Origin: Flavobacterium lutivivi
GTDB lineage: Bacteria > Bacteroidota > Bacteroidia > Flavobacteriales > Flavobacteriaceae
Assembly (NCBI RefSeq): GCF_014642275.1
Contig: NZ_BMIM01000013.1
Span: 1 to 64,000, forward strand
Length of the DNA: 64,000 nt
Direction: 5' to 3'
A program made the translations under genes and the position numbers. A model generated the notes under the pieces. It saw only the letters and a list, made by a program, of their open reading frames with translations, was not told the origin of the DNA and did not search any database. Below, in pieces: positions 62,921 to 64,000 of the stretch (positions are counted from its first letter, which is position 1; the number at the start of each line of letters is the position of its first letter).

Positions 62921-64000
62921 TTAGAATGGAACATCACTGTCGTCATCAGTAGAATTTATATTGCTTCCAAAAGCTTCATTGGCCGAAGGAAGATTCTTAG
63001 TAAAAAATGGATTATCATCCAAATTCATTTTAGAAGGCAAGTCATCATACAAACCACCAAATTCTTCAAGGTTATCAAATTTTCCTAGATTACCAATAAA
63101 TTTCAATCGAATGTTTTCTAGAGAACCGTTTCTATGCTTAGCGATAATAAACTCTGCTTGACCTTCGGTTGGTGTTCTTTCATCATCATCCCATTCATCT
63201 ATTTTATAATATTCTGGTCTATAAATAAATGAAACAATATCGGCATCTTGCTCTATTGCTCCAGATTCACGTAAATCTGACAGTAACGGTCGCTTACTTG
63301 AACCACGAGTTTCAACAGCACGCGACAACTGCGATAATGCAATTACAGGAACATTCAACTCTTTTGCCAATGCTTTTAGGTTTCTAGAAATTGTTGAAAT
63401 CTCTTGCTCACGATTTCCACCACCTTTTCCACCGCCACCAGCAGTCATCAATTGAAGGTAATCTACAATAATAAGTTTTATGCCATGTTGCGATGACAAA
63501 CGACGTGCTTTTGCTCTTAAATCAAATATGGAAAGCGAAGGTGTATCATCAATATACAAAGGAGCTTTTTCGAGGTCTTTCACTTTTGTAGAGAGCTGCT
63601 CCCATTCGTGTTTTTCTAATTTTCCTGTTCTCAACTTTTCGGAAGACAAACCAGTTTCTGATGAAATCAAACGAGTAATCAATTGAACAGAAGACATTTC
63701 TAACGAAAATAAGGCAACTGGTTGTTTAAAATCTATAGCCATATTTCTTGCCATAGAAAGTACAAAAGCGGTTTTACCCATACCAGGACGAGCAGCAATA
63801 ATAATCAAATCTGAAGGTTGCCAACCCGATGTAACTTTATCTAATTTTTCAAATCCAGTAGGAATTCCACTCAATCCTTCTTTGTTTGCAATTTCTTCAA
63901 TCCTTTTCTTTGCTTGAATAACCAAACTTTGAGCAGTTTCTGAACTTCGCTTTATATTACCTTGAGTAACTTCGTATAGTTTTGACTCTGCTTTGTCCAA
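62921..64000 (-). CDS. dnaB: Replicative DNA helicase DnaB, C-terminal part
   Basis: The frame leaves the window at its right edge, so the N-terminal domain is missing. The visible 360 codons hold the RecA-like motor: Walker A RPGMGKTAF, Walker B LIIVDYLQLM, EISTISRNLKALAKEL, and the sensor region ALSQLSRAVE followed by LRESGAIEQDADIVSFIYRPEYY. The acidic, Asn/Ser-rich C-terminus (NSTDDDSDVPF) is typical. It unwinds DNA ahead of the replication fork as a hexamer. Confidence 0.95.
   Translation of the reverse strand: MDKAESKLYEVTQGNIKRSSETAQSLVIQAKKRIEEIANKEGLSGIPTGFEKLDKVTSGWQPSDLIIIAARPGMGKTAFVLSMARNMAIDFKQPVALFSLEMSSVQLITRLISSETGLSSEKLRTGKLEKHEWEQLSTKVKDLEKAPLYIDDTPSLSIFDLRAKARRLSSQHGIKLIIVDYLQLMTAGGGGKGGGNREQEISTISRNLKALAKELNVPVIALSQLSRAVETRGSSKRPLLSDLRESGAIEQDADIVSFIYRPEYYKIDEWDDDERTPTEGQAEFIIAKHRNGSLENIRLKFIGNLGKFDNLEEFGGLYDDLPSKMNLDDNPFFTKNLPSANEAFGSNINSTDDDSDVPF

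Overview
The window looks like chromosomal DNA of a Flavobacterium-like member of the Flavobacteriaceae (Bacteroidota). The DNA is strongly AT-rich. Promoters carry the Bacteroidota -7 element TAnnTTTG rather than a sigma70 -10 box. Shine-Dalgarno sequences are nearly absent. There are T9SS-type C-terminal sorting domains, a DUF349 protein, a DUF4293 protein, PyrR beside PyrB, and a fatty-acid oxidation operon headed by a MarR regulator in the order usual for this family. Most of the window is core chromosome; accessory character is limited to repeat-rich gaps and small membrane-protein genes. No transposase, integrase, phage gene, CRISPR array, tRNA or rRNA was seen.

Layout. 1-411: tail of a leucine-rich-repeat protein. 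534-7463: MarR regulator, fused 3-hydroxyacyl-CoA dehydrogenase/enoyl-CoA hydratase, thiolase and acyl-CoA dehydrogenase, one beta-oxidation operon ending in a terminator. All three internal gaps of this operon hold inverted-repeat elements, and two of these carry a four-helix-bundle gene of the 23S rRNA intervening-sequence protein family. 7658-11927: membrane protein, TauE/SafE permease, Cu-Zn superoxide dismutase, YdeI-like protein (with a fossil tandem duplication between these two) and a LETM1-like protein. 11924-17449: two beta-carbonic anhydrases with a SulP anion transporter, Dps divergent from OxyR, and two small paralogous genes. 17545-23924: MnmD, a cytochrome c-like lipoprotein, a DUF4920 protein, branched-chain aminotransferase, a MazG-like pyrophosphohydrolase, an SRPBCC protein, and an ECF sigma cassette. 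23926-25835: repeat-rich stretch with four small membrane proteins. 25880-34799: BNR-repeat protein, a Tyr-rich secreted protein, Kup potassium transporter, an RsmB-type methyltransferase overlapping a secreted endonuclease I, and a DUF349 protein. 34834-42014: pyrB-pyrR, an ABC-F protein, two TlpA-like proteins, transaldolase, a short-chain dehydrogenase. 42124-42311: probable SRP RNA with its own promoter and terminator. 42336-48394: glutaminyl cyclase, a carboxypeptidase-regulatory-domain protein, and a 1375-residue secreted repeat adhesin. 48427-53459: secreted protein, DnaK, Rho, DUF4293 protein. 53627-59863: cytochrome c, phosphoesterase, outer-membrane protein, S9 peptidase, DUF2971 protein, and a protein usually mislabelled asparagine synthetase B. 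60017-62573: two-component operon whose histidine kinase has an in-frame TGA. 62655-64000: a small membrane protein and the C-terminal part of DnaB.

The observation I rate highest is the set of three stem elements in the beta-oxidation operon. Each has one arm touching or just after the upstream stop codon and the other arm ending 6-8 nt before the downstream start codon. Two enclose a four-helix-bundle ORF and one is empty. This is the geometry of 23S rRNA intervening sequences (stem plus IVP ORF in the loop), but placed in a protein-coding operon, so the family may form mRNA-borne intervening elements. Other points worth a second look are three families of dispersed intergenic hairpin repeats, the sodC/ydeI duplication scar at a 7-bp microhomology, the nonsense codon just before the kinase H-box, and a two-site MarR operator.
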